Below, in pieces: positions 1 to 7,529 of a DNA stretch of 64,000 bases. The stretch's first letter is position 1, and the number at the start of each line of letters is the position of its first letter. Source of the stretch: Gemmatimonadota bacterium (GTDB lineage: Bacteria > Latescibacterota > UBA2968). The stretch is from NCBI GenBank assembly GCA_026705765.1, contig JAPPAB010000129.1, forward strand, positions 1-64,000. The letters are read 5' to 3'. The notes under the pieces are model-generated. The model saw only the letters and a program-made list of their open reading frames with translations. It had not been told where the DNA came from and searched no databases. A program made the translations under genes and the position numbers.

Positions 1-2
1 AG

Positions 3-566
3 GCTGATTTTCAGGGTGTATATACCGCCATGCCGACCGTTGGGAGTACGGGCAACGTTTCTGTTGATCCAAAATTTGTCGCGCATGCATCCGATACATC
101 CGAAGAGAACGATTATCACCTGCAGGCAAGTTCACCTTTAATCAACGCGGGTGATCCGAGCATGACAGAAGCTGATAATTCAACGATCAACATGGGGAGA
201 TATGGTGGGACTACGGAATATACGTCTGTGTCCAGTGGTGGTGAGAGTAGCACAAAACCCACTGTCTTGAAAACAGAAGATACGCCTCTGGTATTTTCGT
301 TATCTCAGAATGCGCCAAATCCCTTCAATCCAGAAACCATTATCTCCTATGCTCTACCCCAAAGTGAACAGGTCAAACTTGTGATCTACAATGTGTTGGG
401 TCAGGAGATTCGCACGCTGGTCAATGCGTTCCAACCCGCAGGCCGCTATCGCGTGGTGTGGAACAGTAAGGACGACTTCGGGCGTTCGGTGTCCAGCGGG
501 GTCTATTTTTACCAGATCACCGCAGGTAAATTTACGAACACGCGCAAGATGTTGATCTTGAAGTAA
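3..566 (+). CDS. C-terminal part of a secreted beta-helix protein with FlgD-like sorting domain (5' end outside window)
   Basis: The frame is open from the first bases of the window, so this is the 3' part of a longer gene. The visible 188 residues start with a right-handed beta-helix type segment (DPKF...DYHLQ..SPLINAGDPS, the usual last rung of polysaccharide-lyase-like repeat proteins). An acidic/serine linker follows, then a C-terminal beta-sandwich with the signature NAPNPFNPETIISYALP, a YNVLGQEIRTLV core, SSGVYFY and a basic end (TRKMLILK). That last module is the FlgD-Ig/type IX-style sorting domain common in the FCB group, which sends proteins to the cell surface. Function of the missing N-terminal part is unknown. 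A 14-bp perfect palindrome (585-598) follows the stop and may be a weak terminator. Confidence 0.8.
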   Translation, partial: ADFQGVYTAMPTVGSTGNVSVDPKFVAHASDTSEENDYHLQASSPLINAGDPSMTEADNSTINMGRYGGTTEYTSVSSGGESSTKPTVLKTEDTPLVFSLSQNAPNPFNPETIISYALPQSEQVKLVIYNVLGQEIRTLVNAFQPAGRYRVVWNSKDDFGRSVSSGVYFYQITAGKFTNTRKMLILK

Positions 567-640
567 ATCTGCCGCGTTTGAGTCGTCCTTATAAGGACAT
601 CTCACGCTATGAATGTTGTGGATAGAAGACCTGAGGAGCG

Positions 641-693
641 TATTTAGCGGCTTGGTCAATGGATTGAAAACCGATGTGACAAGCCGCTAAATA
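641..693. repeat. Perfect 14-bp inverted repeat just upstream of the lipoprotein start
   Basis: TATTTAGCGGCTTG (641-654) is matched exactly by its reverse complement at 680-693, with a 25-nt loop. The right arm ends three bases before the GGAGG ribosome-binding site (696-700) of the gene at 706. A leader hairpin affecting translation, a terminator for the gene before it, or the footprint of a small mobile element are all possible. Confidence 0.6.
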
Positions 694-705
694 GCGGAGG
701 TTGCC

Positions 706-1449
706 ATGAGGTGCTTTTGGTATATTCTGCTTGCGTTTTGCATCCTGAGTTGTGGGAATAAAAGTACTGGTCCAGAAATAGAACCAGAGCCAGAACCCAT
801 CTCCAAACCGAGGACAAGTGACCTGATCATTGACCTGCCGGGTGGGGTAAGAATGGCTTTTATATGGGTTGAACCAGGCACACTTGGCGAAGGCTATTAC
901 CTTGGGAAATATGAACTCACGCAGCAACAGTGGGAGCAAGTGATGCACACCTCACATTGGCCCCAAAGAGAGGGCACTGGCTTCACGGAACCGGTTTATC
1001 CTGCCTACAATATTTCCTGGGTTGATGCACGAGATTTCGCGAACAAGCTGACAGCCCTTCAAAATGACGGCATATACCGGTTACCAACCTCAATGGAATG
1101 GGAATATGCCAGTCGAGCAGGCACAGCAACCACCTGGTTCTTTGGCAGTAGCTCTGATTCTCTGAGTTACTACGCCTGGTGGGGCAAGAACGTGGATAGC
1201 GCGCAAATCGTGGGTACTAAATTGCCCAATCCCTGGGGATTTTATGATATATATGGCAATGTGTGGGAGTGGACACAGAGTGGACGAGGGTCTCGAATAA
1301 ATCCAATACGTTATATAAAAGGCGGCAGTTATGATACGTCAGCGGGGGACGCAAGCTCTATAGGGTTTGTCCCTGCCGCTACTGCCTCGCGCAGTCCACA
1401 ACTGGGCGTGCGAATATTGCGAGAAGGGCCAAAAGTCTCGCAGCCTTGA
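706..1449 (+). CDS. SUMF1/formylglycine-generating-enzyme-fold lipoprotein
   Basis: This 247-residue protein opens with a lipoprotein signal (hydrophobic LLAFCILSC, with Cys16 as the probable lipidated residue) and a Glu/Pro-rich spacer. A SUMF1 (FGE-sulfatase) domain follows: YLGKYELTQQQWEQVM, ISWVDARDFANKL, YRLPTSMEWEYASRAG, NPWGFYDIYGNVWEWT and IKGGSYD. True FGE converts the sulfatase active-site cysteine to formylglycine with a cysteine pair near the C-terminus. Here the C-terminal part from KGGSYD onward has no cysteine, so catalysis is unlikely and a binding or scaffold role is more probable. The start has a strong GGAGG at 696-700. Confidence 0.8.
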   Translation: MRCFWYILLAFCILSCGNKSTGPEIEPEPEPISKPRTSDLIIDLPGGVRMAFIWVEPGTLGEGYYLGKYELTQQQWEQVMHTSHWPQREGTGFTEPVYPAYNISWVDARDFANKLTALQNDGIYRLPTSMEWEYASRAGTATTWFFGSSSDSLSYYAWWGKNVDSAQIVGTKLPNPWGFYDIYGNVWEWTQSGRGSRINPIRYIKGGSYDTSAGDASSIGFVPAATASRSPQLGVRILREGPKVSQP

Positions 1450-1544
1450 AAAAGGTATTGATTGAACAATCATTAAAACTTAAGCCGACGCGAAAGGTAT
1501 TAATAATTGTTGAAAGTGTAACAAAGTATGTTACATTTCTATAA

Positions 1545-1655
1545 ATGATCATAAGCTTTAAGCATAAAGGTCTTGTCGAGCTTTTTGAACACGGTCACAA
1601 TGGCAAGATGGTGATGCACTCAGGGTCAATCTTGAGCAATATCATTGAGGTGACA
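1545..1655 (+). pseudogene. HigB toxin N-terminal stump, in frame with the antitoxin
   Basis: The first 22 codons (MIISFKHKGLVELFEHGH...) look like the start of HigB/RelE-family toxins, which typically begin with an IxSFxHKGLxxLFE-type strand and helix. The remaining roughly 70 residues of a normal HigB are missing, and the frame runs straight into the HigA antitoxin. I read this as an internal deletion that destroyed the toxin. It might also be translated as a 37-residue extension of HigA. Confidence 0.6.
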
Positions 1656-1985
1656 ATGGCTGAATATTCTGTCAAACGTCCGTTGAAGCGCGCCCCTGTT
1701 CATCCGGGTGAGATTCTGCGCGAAGATGTATTGCCATTGCTTGCGTTATCGGTTAGCGAAGCTGCTCGACGACTTGGTGTTTCGCGTCAACAATTGCATC
1801 GCGTTCTGGCCTGTACGCATCCAATTACAACAGAAATGGCACTTAGAATAGGAAAACTCGTCGGCAACGGTCCTGGACTCTGGTTGCGCCTGCAACAAGC
1901 TTGTGATTTGTGGCGTGTAGAGCAATCTTTGAAAGACGAACTTGCAGAAATAAGCCCTGTGAATTTGACACACTCCCAGGGCTAA
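1656..1985 (+). CDS. higA: HigA-family antitoxin (XRE helix-turn-helix)
   Basis: A 109-residue protein with the family hallmark VHPGEILREDVLPLLALS at residues ~14-31. The helix-turn-helix (VSEAARRLGVSRQQLHRVL) follows, then ITTEMALRIGKLVGNGPGLWLRLQQACDLW. HigA binds and neutralises the HigB mRNA interferase and represses its operon. I chose the ATG at 1656 because the HigA similarity begins there, although an upstream in-frame ATG at 1545 would add a HigB-like stump. With no intact toxin beside it this is an orphan antitoxin, possibly retained as a repressor or as protection against a related toxin. Confidence 0.8.
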   Translation: MAEYSVKRPLKRAPVHPGEILREDVLPLLALSVSEAARRLGVSRQQLHRVLACTHPITTEMALRIGKLVGNGPGLWLRLQQACDLWRVEQSLKDELAEISPVNLTHSQG

Positions 1986-2035
1986 AGCAATTACTACGTG
2001 GTTTGGTCAATTCAAACTAAAAAGGATAAAAAATC

Positions 2036-4375
2036 ATGTCTTATGAGATGCCGCCGGATGAACTCGCCGCGATTGTTGACGCGCCTTTGACACCTTCGTT
2101 TAGTATTGATCCGACGAGGACAGTGCTGCTGTTGATGCACCGTCCGGGCGCACCGTCTATTGAAGAGGTGTCTCAGTCCGAGTTGCGGCTGGCGGGTTTG
2201 CGCCTGGATCCGGATGTCAATGGGCAAAGTCGCGTGGGGTTTTACAATGGGCTGACGCTCAAGTGGGTTGCCGATGGTCGCGAGATGCCTGTGACTGGGT
2301 TGCCGAAGGAGGCGAGAATTGGGCGGGCGTATTGGGCGCCGGATGGGCAGTATTTTGCTTTTTCGGTGACGGGGAATAATGGGATTGATCTATGGGTCGG
2401 GAATGCGGAGACGGGCAGGGCGCATCCGGTTGGCGATGTGAAATTGAATCAGGTGTTTGGCGGGGCTATGGTCTGGTTGCCGGATAGTTCGGGGCTGTTG
2501 GTGCGCGCGGTGTGTAATGGTCGGGGTGAGCCCCCCGAGGTGCCCCGCGTGCCCAAAGGTCCGGTGATTCAGGAAAATGTGGAGGAACGGGCAGCACCAT
2601 CGCGCACGTATCAAGATTTGTTGAAGAATGCACACGATGAGTTGCTATTTGAATATTATGCTACTTCGCAGGTTGCACTTGTGCGCCTGAATGGCGATGT
2701 GAGACCCCTGGGGTCGCCCGGGCTGATCTGTCGCGCAGATCCGTCGCCAGATGGTCGCTATGTGATGGTGTTGACTTATCACCGACCGTTTTCGTATCTG
2801 GTGCCTTCGTATCGTTTTCCGACAAAGGTGGCGATTTGGGATATGGACGGGCGCGAGGTGCGCGAACTGGTGGATTTGCCATTGGCCGAGTCTGTTCCGA
2901 TTGCTTATGATGCCGTGATCGAAGGTGCGCGTTCGTTTGGCTGGCGCGCAGACGCGCCTGCGACTGTGACGTGGGTTGTGGCACAGGATGGCGGCGATCC
3001 CGAGGTGGATGTGGCGGTGCGCGATGTTGTCTATGCGCTCGACGCGCCTTATGAGGGTGATGGGCGCGCGCTTATGTCGCTGGCGATGCGCTATGGTGGG
3101 TGTTCGTGGGGGACGGGTGATCTCGCGTTGGTTTCAGAGCGCTGGTGGAAGACGCGGCGCGTGCGTACGTGGCGCATTCGTCCGGATGATTCGGATTTTG
3201 AACCGCAGGTGTTGTTTGATCGGTCGTGGGAAGATCGCTATGGCGCGCCGGGCGTGCCCATGTTTACGCGGTTGCCCAATGGTCGGTCTGTGTTGATGAC
3301 GGATGCGTCGCAACGCCATCTGTTTTTTGCAGGTGATGGGGCGTCGCCCAAAGGCGATCGCCCGTTTTTGGATCGCTATGATCTGGAGACGGGTCAGGCG
3401 GAACGCCTCATGCATTCTCAGGCGCCGTTTTACGAGCGGCCAACGACGATGGTAGATGCCAATACGGTGTTGATGAGCCGGGAGAGTGTCGATGAGCCGA
3501 CCAATTATTATGTGCGAGATTTGCAGCGCAATGATATGCGGCAGCTCACGCATTTTGTTCATCCGATGCCGCAGTTGAAGGCGGTGGAGAAGTCGTTGAT
3601 TCAGTACCAGCGCAAAGATGGGGTGCAGTTGAATGGGACGTTGTATTTGCCGCCTGGATATAAAAGAGGCGATGGTCCGTTGCCTGTGCTGATGTGGGCT
3701 TATCCCCGCGAATTTAAGAGTGCAGATGCCGCGGGTCAGGTGAAGGATTCTCCTTTTCGTTTTGTGCGTATCAGTTCACACGGGGCATTGCCTTTTTTGG
3801 CGCGTGGTTATGCTGTGCTGGACGGTCCGGCGATGCCGATTGTGGGGGAGGGAGATCGCGAGGCGAATGATACGTATGTCGAGCAGCTTGCCGATAGTGC
3901 AAGGGCTGCGGTTGATGAGCTGGTGCGTCTTGGCGTGGCGGATCCCAAAAAAGTGGCGGTGGGGGGGCATTCTTACGGTGGGTTTATGACGGCGAATTTG
4001 CTGGCGCATACCGATTTGTTTTGCTGTGGTATTGCGCGCAGTGGCGCGTATAATCGCACGTTGACGCCTTTTGGTTTTCAGGCAGAAGAGCGCACGTTCT
4101 GGCAGGCAGCAGATGTTTATGGGGCGATGTCTCCTTTTTATCATGTTCCCAAAATTAGTGCGCCTTTGCTGCTTGTTCACGGTGAGGTAGATAATAATTC
4201 GGGTACGTTTCCCATGCAGAGCGAGCGATTTTACAATGCGCTCAAGGGGCACGGCGCTGTTTGTCGATTGGTGATGTTGCCGCATGAGAGCCACGGCTAT
4301 CGGGCGCGAGAGTCGGTTATGCACGTTTTGTGGGAGATGTCAGAGTGGTTGGATAAGTACGCGAAAAGGGAATAA
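2036..4375 (+). CDS. S9-family serine peptidase, glutamyl endopeptidase-like
   Basis: A 779-residue two-domain peptidase: an N-terminal beta-propeller (about residues 40-510) that restricts access, then an alpha/beta-hydrolase catalytic domain. The triad is readable: Ser646 in GGHSYGGF, Asp719 in HGEVDNN and His753 in PHESHGY. The stretches FCCGIARSGAYNRTLTPFGF and LPHESHGYRARES resemble chloroplast glutamyl endopeptidase (CGEP) and bacterial relatives more than classic prolyl oligopeptidase or DPP4, so cleavage after Glu is a reasonable prediction. No signal peptide is visible, which suggests a cytoplasmic protein. The start follows an A-rich AAGGA-type site (AAAAAGGATAA). Its stop codon lies inside the first putative ARG box of the arginine operon. 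Confidence 0.88.
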   Translation: MSYEMPPDELAAIVDAPLTPSFSIDPTRTVLLLMHRPGAPSIEEVSQSELRLAGLRLDPDVNGQSRVGFYNGLTLKWVADGREMPVTGLPKEARIGRAYWAPDGQYFAFSVTGNNGIDLWVGNAETGRAHPVGDVKLNQVFGGAMVWLPDSSGLLVRAVCNGRGEPPEVPRVPKGPVIQENVEERAAPSRTYQDLLKNAHDELLFEYYATSQVALVRLNGDVRPLGSPGLICRADPSPDGRYVMVLTYHRPFSYLVPSYRFPTKVAIWDMDGREVRELVDLPLAESVPIAYDAVIEGARSFGWRADAPATVTWVVAQDGGDPEVDVAVRDVVYALDAPYEGDGRALMSLAMRYGGCSWGTGDLALVSERWWKTRRVRTWRIRPDDSDFEPQVLFDRSWEDRYGAPGVPMFTRLPNGRSVLMTDASQRHLFFAGDGASPKGDRPFLDRYDLETGQAERLMHSQAPFYERPTTMVDANTVLMSRESVDEPTNYYVRDLQRNDMRQLTHFVHPMPQLKAVEKSLIQYQRKDGVQLNGTLYLPPGYKRGDGPLPVLMWAYPREFKSADAAGQVKDSPFRFVRISSHGALPFLARGYAVLDGPAMPIVGEGDREANDTYVEQLADSARAAVDELVRLGVADPKKVAVGGHSYGGFMTANLLAHTDLFCCGIARSGAYNRTLTPFGFQAEERTFWQAADVYGAMSPFYHVPKISAPLLLVHGEVDNNSGTFPMQSERFYNALKGHGAVCRLVMLPHESHGYRARESVMHVLWEMSEWLDKYAKRE

Positions 4376-4402
4376 AAATTCATTTTTTTGAATTTTTATT
4401 CT
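4369..4402 (+). promoter_or_regulatory. Two tandem ARG-box-like operators in front of argR
   Basis: Positions 4369-4382 and 4389-4402 each match 13 of 14 bases of the ArgR consensus TGAATWWWWATTCA, with centres 20 bp apart, about the spacing of paired ARG boxes in enterobacteria. The second box overlaps the -35 element of the argR promoter, so binding would block transcription. Because each box is itself a palindrome, the pair also forms a 13-bp inverted repeat around six T residues. That could double as an AT-only terminator for the peptidase gene. Confidence 0.65.
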
Positions 4403-4429
4403 TGACTTGGACGAGTTTTCACGTATTTT
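4402..4429 (+). promoter_or_regulatory. Predicted sigma-70-type promoter of the arg operon
   Basis: TTGACT (4402-4407) and TATTTT (4424-4429) are separated by 16 bp. Transcription would start near 4436, only a few bases before the argR ATG at 4439. No purine-rich ribosome site lies between, so the transcript may be nearly leaderless. A TATAGT at 4430-4435 is an alternative -10 but sits too far from the -35. Confidence 0.5.
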
Positions 4430-4438
4430 TATAGTCCT

Positions 4439-4927
4439 ATGAGCGCGAAACAAGAACGCCAGCAAAAAATTTTAGAGCTGATTGCACATCAGCCTATTGC
4501 TCGGCAAGAGGAACTCAGCACCGCGTTGATGGATGTTGGGATTTCGACTACGCAATCGACGTTGTCCAAAGATATTAAGGAGTTGGGCGTGGTTAAAGTG
4601 CCCGATGGCGAAGGGGGGTTTCGCTATCAGGTTCCCGGTGCGTTTATCGGGACAGATCGGCTGGTTTTACAGGGCGAAAATTTGCTTCGGCGCGAATTGC
4701 AGGATTTTGTCGTGGGTGTGGATGGTGTTGATCATACGCTGGTTGTCAAGACGATAACGGGGCACGCGCAGGGGGTTTGTGAGTCCATTGATCAGATGTC
4801 GTGGCCCGAGGTTGTGGGTACTCTTGCTGGTGAGAATACGATTTTTATTTTGTGTCGGTCTCCCGAAGCGCGGATGAATCTCGAGCGCGATATTCAGGGG
4901 CAGATAGGGAATACAGGAAGGACCTGA
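4439..4927 (+). CDS. argR: Arginine repressor ArgR
   Basis: A 162-residue protein, the usual ArgR length. The N-terminal winged helix (RQQKILELIAHQPIARQEEL, then TTQSTLSKDIKELGVVKV) is the DNA-binding part. The C-terminal oligomerisation and arginine-binding part carries TLVVKTITGHAQGVCESID, WPEVVGTLAGENTIFILCRS. ArgR hexamers bind ARG boxes when arginine is plentiful. Two such boxes precede the gene, so it probably represses itself and the whole argR-argC-GNAT-argB-argD operon. Position as the first gene of the operon it would control supports this. The ATG has almost no leader. Confidence 0.92.
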   Translation: MSAKQERQQKILELIAHQPIARQEELSTALMDVGISTTQSTLSKDIKELGVVKVPDGEGGFRYQVPGAFIGTDRLVLQGENLLRRELQDFVVGVDGVDHTLVVKTITGHAQGVCESIDQMSWPEVVGTLAGENTIFILCRSPEARMNLERDIQGQIGNTGRT

Positions 4928-4929
4928 CG

Positions 4930-5862
4930 GTGATCAAAATAGGCATTTACGGCGATACGGGGATGGTAGGACAGGAGATCCAAAAGGTGTTGAAACACCA
5001 CGATCGGGCAGATATCGCGTTTCGACAAAATTCGAGGCGTCGGGAAGGCAATTTGACCGATTGCGATGTGGTATTTTTGGCGACGAAGGATCCCGAGTCG
5101 ATGAAGTTTGCACCCGAGGCACTGGCCGCAGGTGTGAAGGTGATCGATATGAGCGGTGCTTTTCGGTTGCCGAGAGAGGCGTTTGAAAGGGGTTATGGTC
5201 TGGTGCATACGGCGCCGGAGTTGCTCAAAGAGGCGGTTTACGGCATGCCGGCTTTGTTTGCCAAAGAGATTGCTGTGGCGCGTCTGGTGGGCAATCCGGG
5301 GTGTTATCCCACGAGTGTTATTTTGTCTTTGTATCCTCTCAAATCTCTCGTGCAGGGGGAAGCGACGATTGTGGCGACTTCGGGTAATTCGGGTGCGCGA
5401 GCTGAGGTGGAGGATGTGTCAAATGAGATTGCGTATAGCTATGGCAAGCGACACAAACACGTGCCCGAAATGGTTTTGTATTCGGGTTTTGAAGTGAATT
5501 TTACGCCTGTTGTGCTGCGGTCGGTCTTTGCGGGTATTAATGCAAATATTCGAGTTGAATTGGCTGATGAGTTGAAGACGCTGGCGAATGAAGATGCCGC
5601 TGCGCAGTTGCGCGAGGCGATTTCAGGTGCTTATGGCGCTGACGATCTGGTGCAGGTGGTTGAAGATTCCGACGCGCATTGGTGGGGTACGCGCGATGTG
5701 GTGGATACGCATAAACTGATTATCAAGTTGGGCGTTGATGACGGTTTTGCTTATATCAATGCTCTGGAAGACAATTTGCAAAAAGGCGCAGCGACCCAGG
5801 CTGTGGAAAATATGAATTTGATGCAGGCTCTGCCGCGTCTTTATGGGATTGAGACGGGGTGA
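4930..5862 (+). CDS. argC: N-acetyl-gamma-glutamyl-phosphate reductase ArgC
   Basis: It reduces N-acetyl-glutamyl-5-phosphate to the semialdehyde with NADPH, the third step of arginine synthesis. The Rossmann start is IKIGIYGDTGMVGQEIQKVL and the catalytic cysteine is Cys125 in VGNPGCYPT. About 310 residues, slightly short of typical ArgC (~340). I set the start at GTG 4930 because AGGAAGG (4915-4921) sits correctly upstream and the Rossmann fold begins right there. The longer in-frame start at 4852 would lie wholly inside argR. It begins 2 nt after the argR stop. Confidence 0.93.
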   Translation: MIKIGIYGDTGMVGQEIQKVLKHHDRADIAFRQNSRRREGNLTDCDVVFLATKDPESMKFAPEALAAGVKVIDMSGAFRLPREAFERGYGLVHTAPELLKEAVYGMPALFAKEIAVARLVGNPGCYPTSVILSLYPLKSLVQGEATIVATSGNSGARAEVEDVSNEIAYSYGKRHKHVPEMVLYSGFEVNFTPVVLRSVFAGINANIRVELADELKTLANEDAAAQLREAISGAYGADDLVQVVEDSDAHWWGTRDVVDTHKLIIKLGVDDGFAYINALEDNLQKGAATQAVENMNLMQALPRLYGIETG

Positions 5863-5868
5863 GCCCGC

Positions 5869-6615
5869 ATGATCGATGTGATCCGAGATATAGAAGAAAG
5901 ATGCTTAAACGCTTGCCCGCCAATGCAGCAAGTGCTCTGCGATGGGTGGGTAATTCGATTGGCTAATGGATATACGCGCCGGGCAAATTCGGTCAGTCCA
6001 ATTTACCCGGGTCACGCCGATTCCGAAACAAAAATCGCGGTGTGCGAGGGTCTATATCGCGCGCGTGGTTTGCGTCCTGTGTTTAAGATGACGCCATTAA
6101 ATCAGCCGCCTCAACTCGATGCAATGCTTGCTGCGCGGGGTTATGCGTTTGAAGCGATGACAGTTGTAGCATCCCTGGATCTTTATCAAGTCGTGATTCC
6201 CGAGACTGGATCGGTCAAAGTGTGGGCGCGACCAGAAAAGGCGTGGTTTGATATTTATGCACAATTGAAAGATCTGTCGGATTATGAGATTGGTGCTTTT
6301 AAGAATATTCTCGACAATCTGGCTGTGCCCGCGCGGTTTGTTTTGTTGATGGACGGCAATGCGCCAGTTGCAGGTGGATTCGCCATTCACGAGGGTAAAA
6401 TGGCGGGTTTGTTTGGTCTGGTGACTGATGTAGAGAAACGCAATCGCGGATTCGGTCGTTTGTTGACCTGGACGCTTTTGGAACGCGTTCGCAAGGCGGG
6501 CGCAAATATGGCTTATTTGCAAGTTGAGGAAGATAACTCACCCGCGCGTCATATATATGAATCTATGGGATTTTGCGAGGTTTATCGCTACTGGTATCGC
6601 ACGTTGGAGAGTTAA
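5869..6615 (+). CDS. GNAT N-acetyltransferase in the arginine operon, candidate acetylglutamate synthase
   Basis: A 248-residue protein with a degenerate N-terminal half and a clear GNAT fold in the C-terminal half. The acetyl-CoA loop is FGLVTDVEKRNRGFGRLLTW at residues ~182-201, followed by AYLQVEEDNSPARHIYESMGF. It lies 6 nt after argC and abuts argB (stop 6613-6615, ATG 6616), so it is co-transcribed and translationally coupled. In many bacteria argJ occupies this slot. A GNAT here suggests it makes N-acetylglutamate from acetyl-CoA and glutamate. That role is inferred from position; the sequence is not closely ArgA-like, and a different amino acid substrate is possible. Confidence 0.72.
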   Translation: MIDVIRDIEERCLNACPPMQQVLCDGWVIRLANGYTRRANSVSPIYPGHADSETKIAVCEGLYRARGLRPVFKMTPLNQPPQLDAMLAARGYAFEAMTVVASLDLYQVVIPETGSVKVWARPEKAWFDIYAQLKDLSDYEIGAFKNILDNLAVPARFVLLMDGNAPVAGGFAIHEGKMAGLFGLVTDVEKRNRGFGRLLTWTLLERVRKAGANMAYLQVEEDNSPARHIYESMGFCEVYRYWYRTLES

Positions 6616-7506
6616 ATGGATTACAAGATTATTGAAAAGGCTGCGATTTTAATTGAGGCATTTCCGTATATTCGCGAGTTTCGCGACAAAATTATTGTGG
6701 TGAAATACGGCGGTAGCACACAGCCCGAAGAGGGCGGTTCCCCCACGATCATGGCCGATCTGGTGTTTATGGAGACTGTGGGTATGCGTCCCGTGGTTGT
6801 TCACGGAGGGGGGAAGGATATTAGCAGGCGTCTGGAGGAGTCGGGTATTGAATCGGAATGGGTCAATGGCTTGCGGGTGACCGATAAGGCGTCGATGCAG
6901 GTGGTGGAAGATACGTTGTTTGGCGAGGTGAACCGGCGCATTGTCGATGGTTTGGAGATACTCGATGGACGGGCGCGCAGTATGTCGGCAAAAGACGCTG
7001 GCGTGATGTATGTGACAAAGCATTTTGCGACGGTAGAGGAGGAAGATGGGGAGACCAAGAGGGTCGATATCGGCTATGTTGGCGATGTCGCCCGAATTGA
7101 TCCCGAACCCGTCCGTCTGGCCTGTGAAGAAGGCATGATTCCCGTTATTTCGCCTGTTGGATTGGGACCAGAGGGCGAGAGTTATAATGTGAATGCCGAT
7201 ACGGCAGCTGGCGAGATTGCGCGAGCACTGCAGGCGGAGAAGCTGGTGTTTTTGACGGATGTGAATGGTATCCGACGGTTTCCAGATGATCCGGATTCCC
7301 AGATTTCAACATTGCATGTCAATGATGTGGAGATGCTGATTGAGAGAGGTATTGCCAGCGGGGGGATGATTCCCAAGTTGCGCGCGTGTGAACGTTCTGT
7401 GAAGGGCGGTGTTCACAAGACGCATATTATTGATGGCAGTGTTCCGCACGCGCTTTTGCTGGAGATTTTTACCCGCGAGGGTATTGGAACGCAAATTGTG
7501 CAGTAA
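6616..7506 (+). CDS. argB: Acetylglutamate kinase ArgB
   Basis: It phosphorylates N-acetyl-L-glutamate, the second step of arginine synthesis. The 296-residue amino-acid-kinase fold shows KYGGST (residues ~30-35), VVHGGGKDISRRLEE, the substrate-binding NVNADTAAGEIARAL, and IASGGMIPKLRAC. The first 25 residues form a mobile helix (AAILIEAFPYIREFRDK) of the kind found in hexameric, arginine-inhibited kinases. Feedback inhibition by arginine is therefore likely, in addition to ArgR control. The ATG follows the previous stop with no gap, indicating translational coupling. Confidence 0.93.
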   Translation: MDYKIIEKAAILIEAFPYIREFRDKIIVVKYGGSTQPEEGGSPTIMADLVFMETVGMRPVVVHGGGKDISRRLEESGIESEWVNGLRVTDKASMQVVEDTLFGEVNRRIVDGLEILDGRARSMSAKDAGVMYVTKHFATVEEEDGETKRVDIGYVGDVARIDPEPVRLACEEGMIPVISPVGLGPEGESYNVNADTAAGEIARALQAEKLVFLTDVNGIRRFPDDPDSQISTLHVNDVEMLIERGIASGGMIPKLRACERSVKGGVHKTHIIDGSVPHALLLEIFTREGIGTQIVQ

Positions 7507-7529
7507 ATTTTTAACCATAAGGATTTAGC

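Noticed and set aside
4371-4401. Simple rho-independent terminator of the peptidase gene
   Set aside because: The stem is entirely A/T-rich and each half is a near-perfect ARG box, which explains the symmetry better; a dual role remains possible.
4852-4929. Longer N-terminus for ArgC starting inside argR
   Set aside because: The extension has no ArgC similarity; a GTG at 4930 has a good RBS and begins the Rossmann fold.
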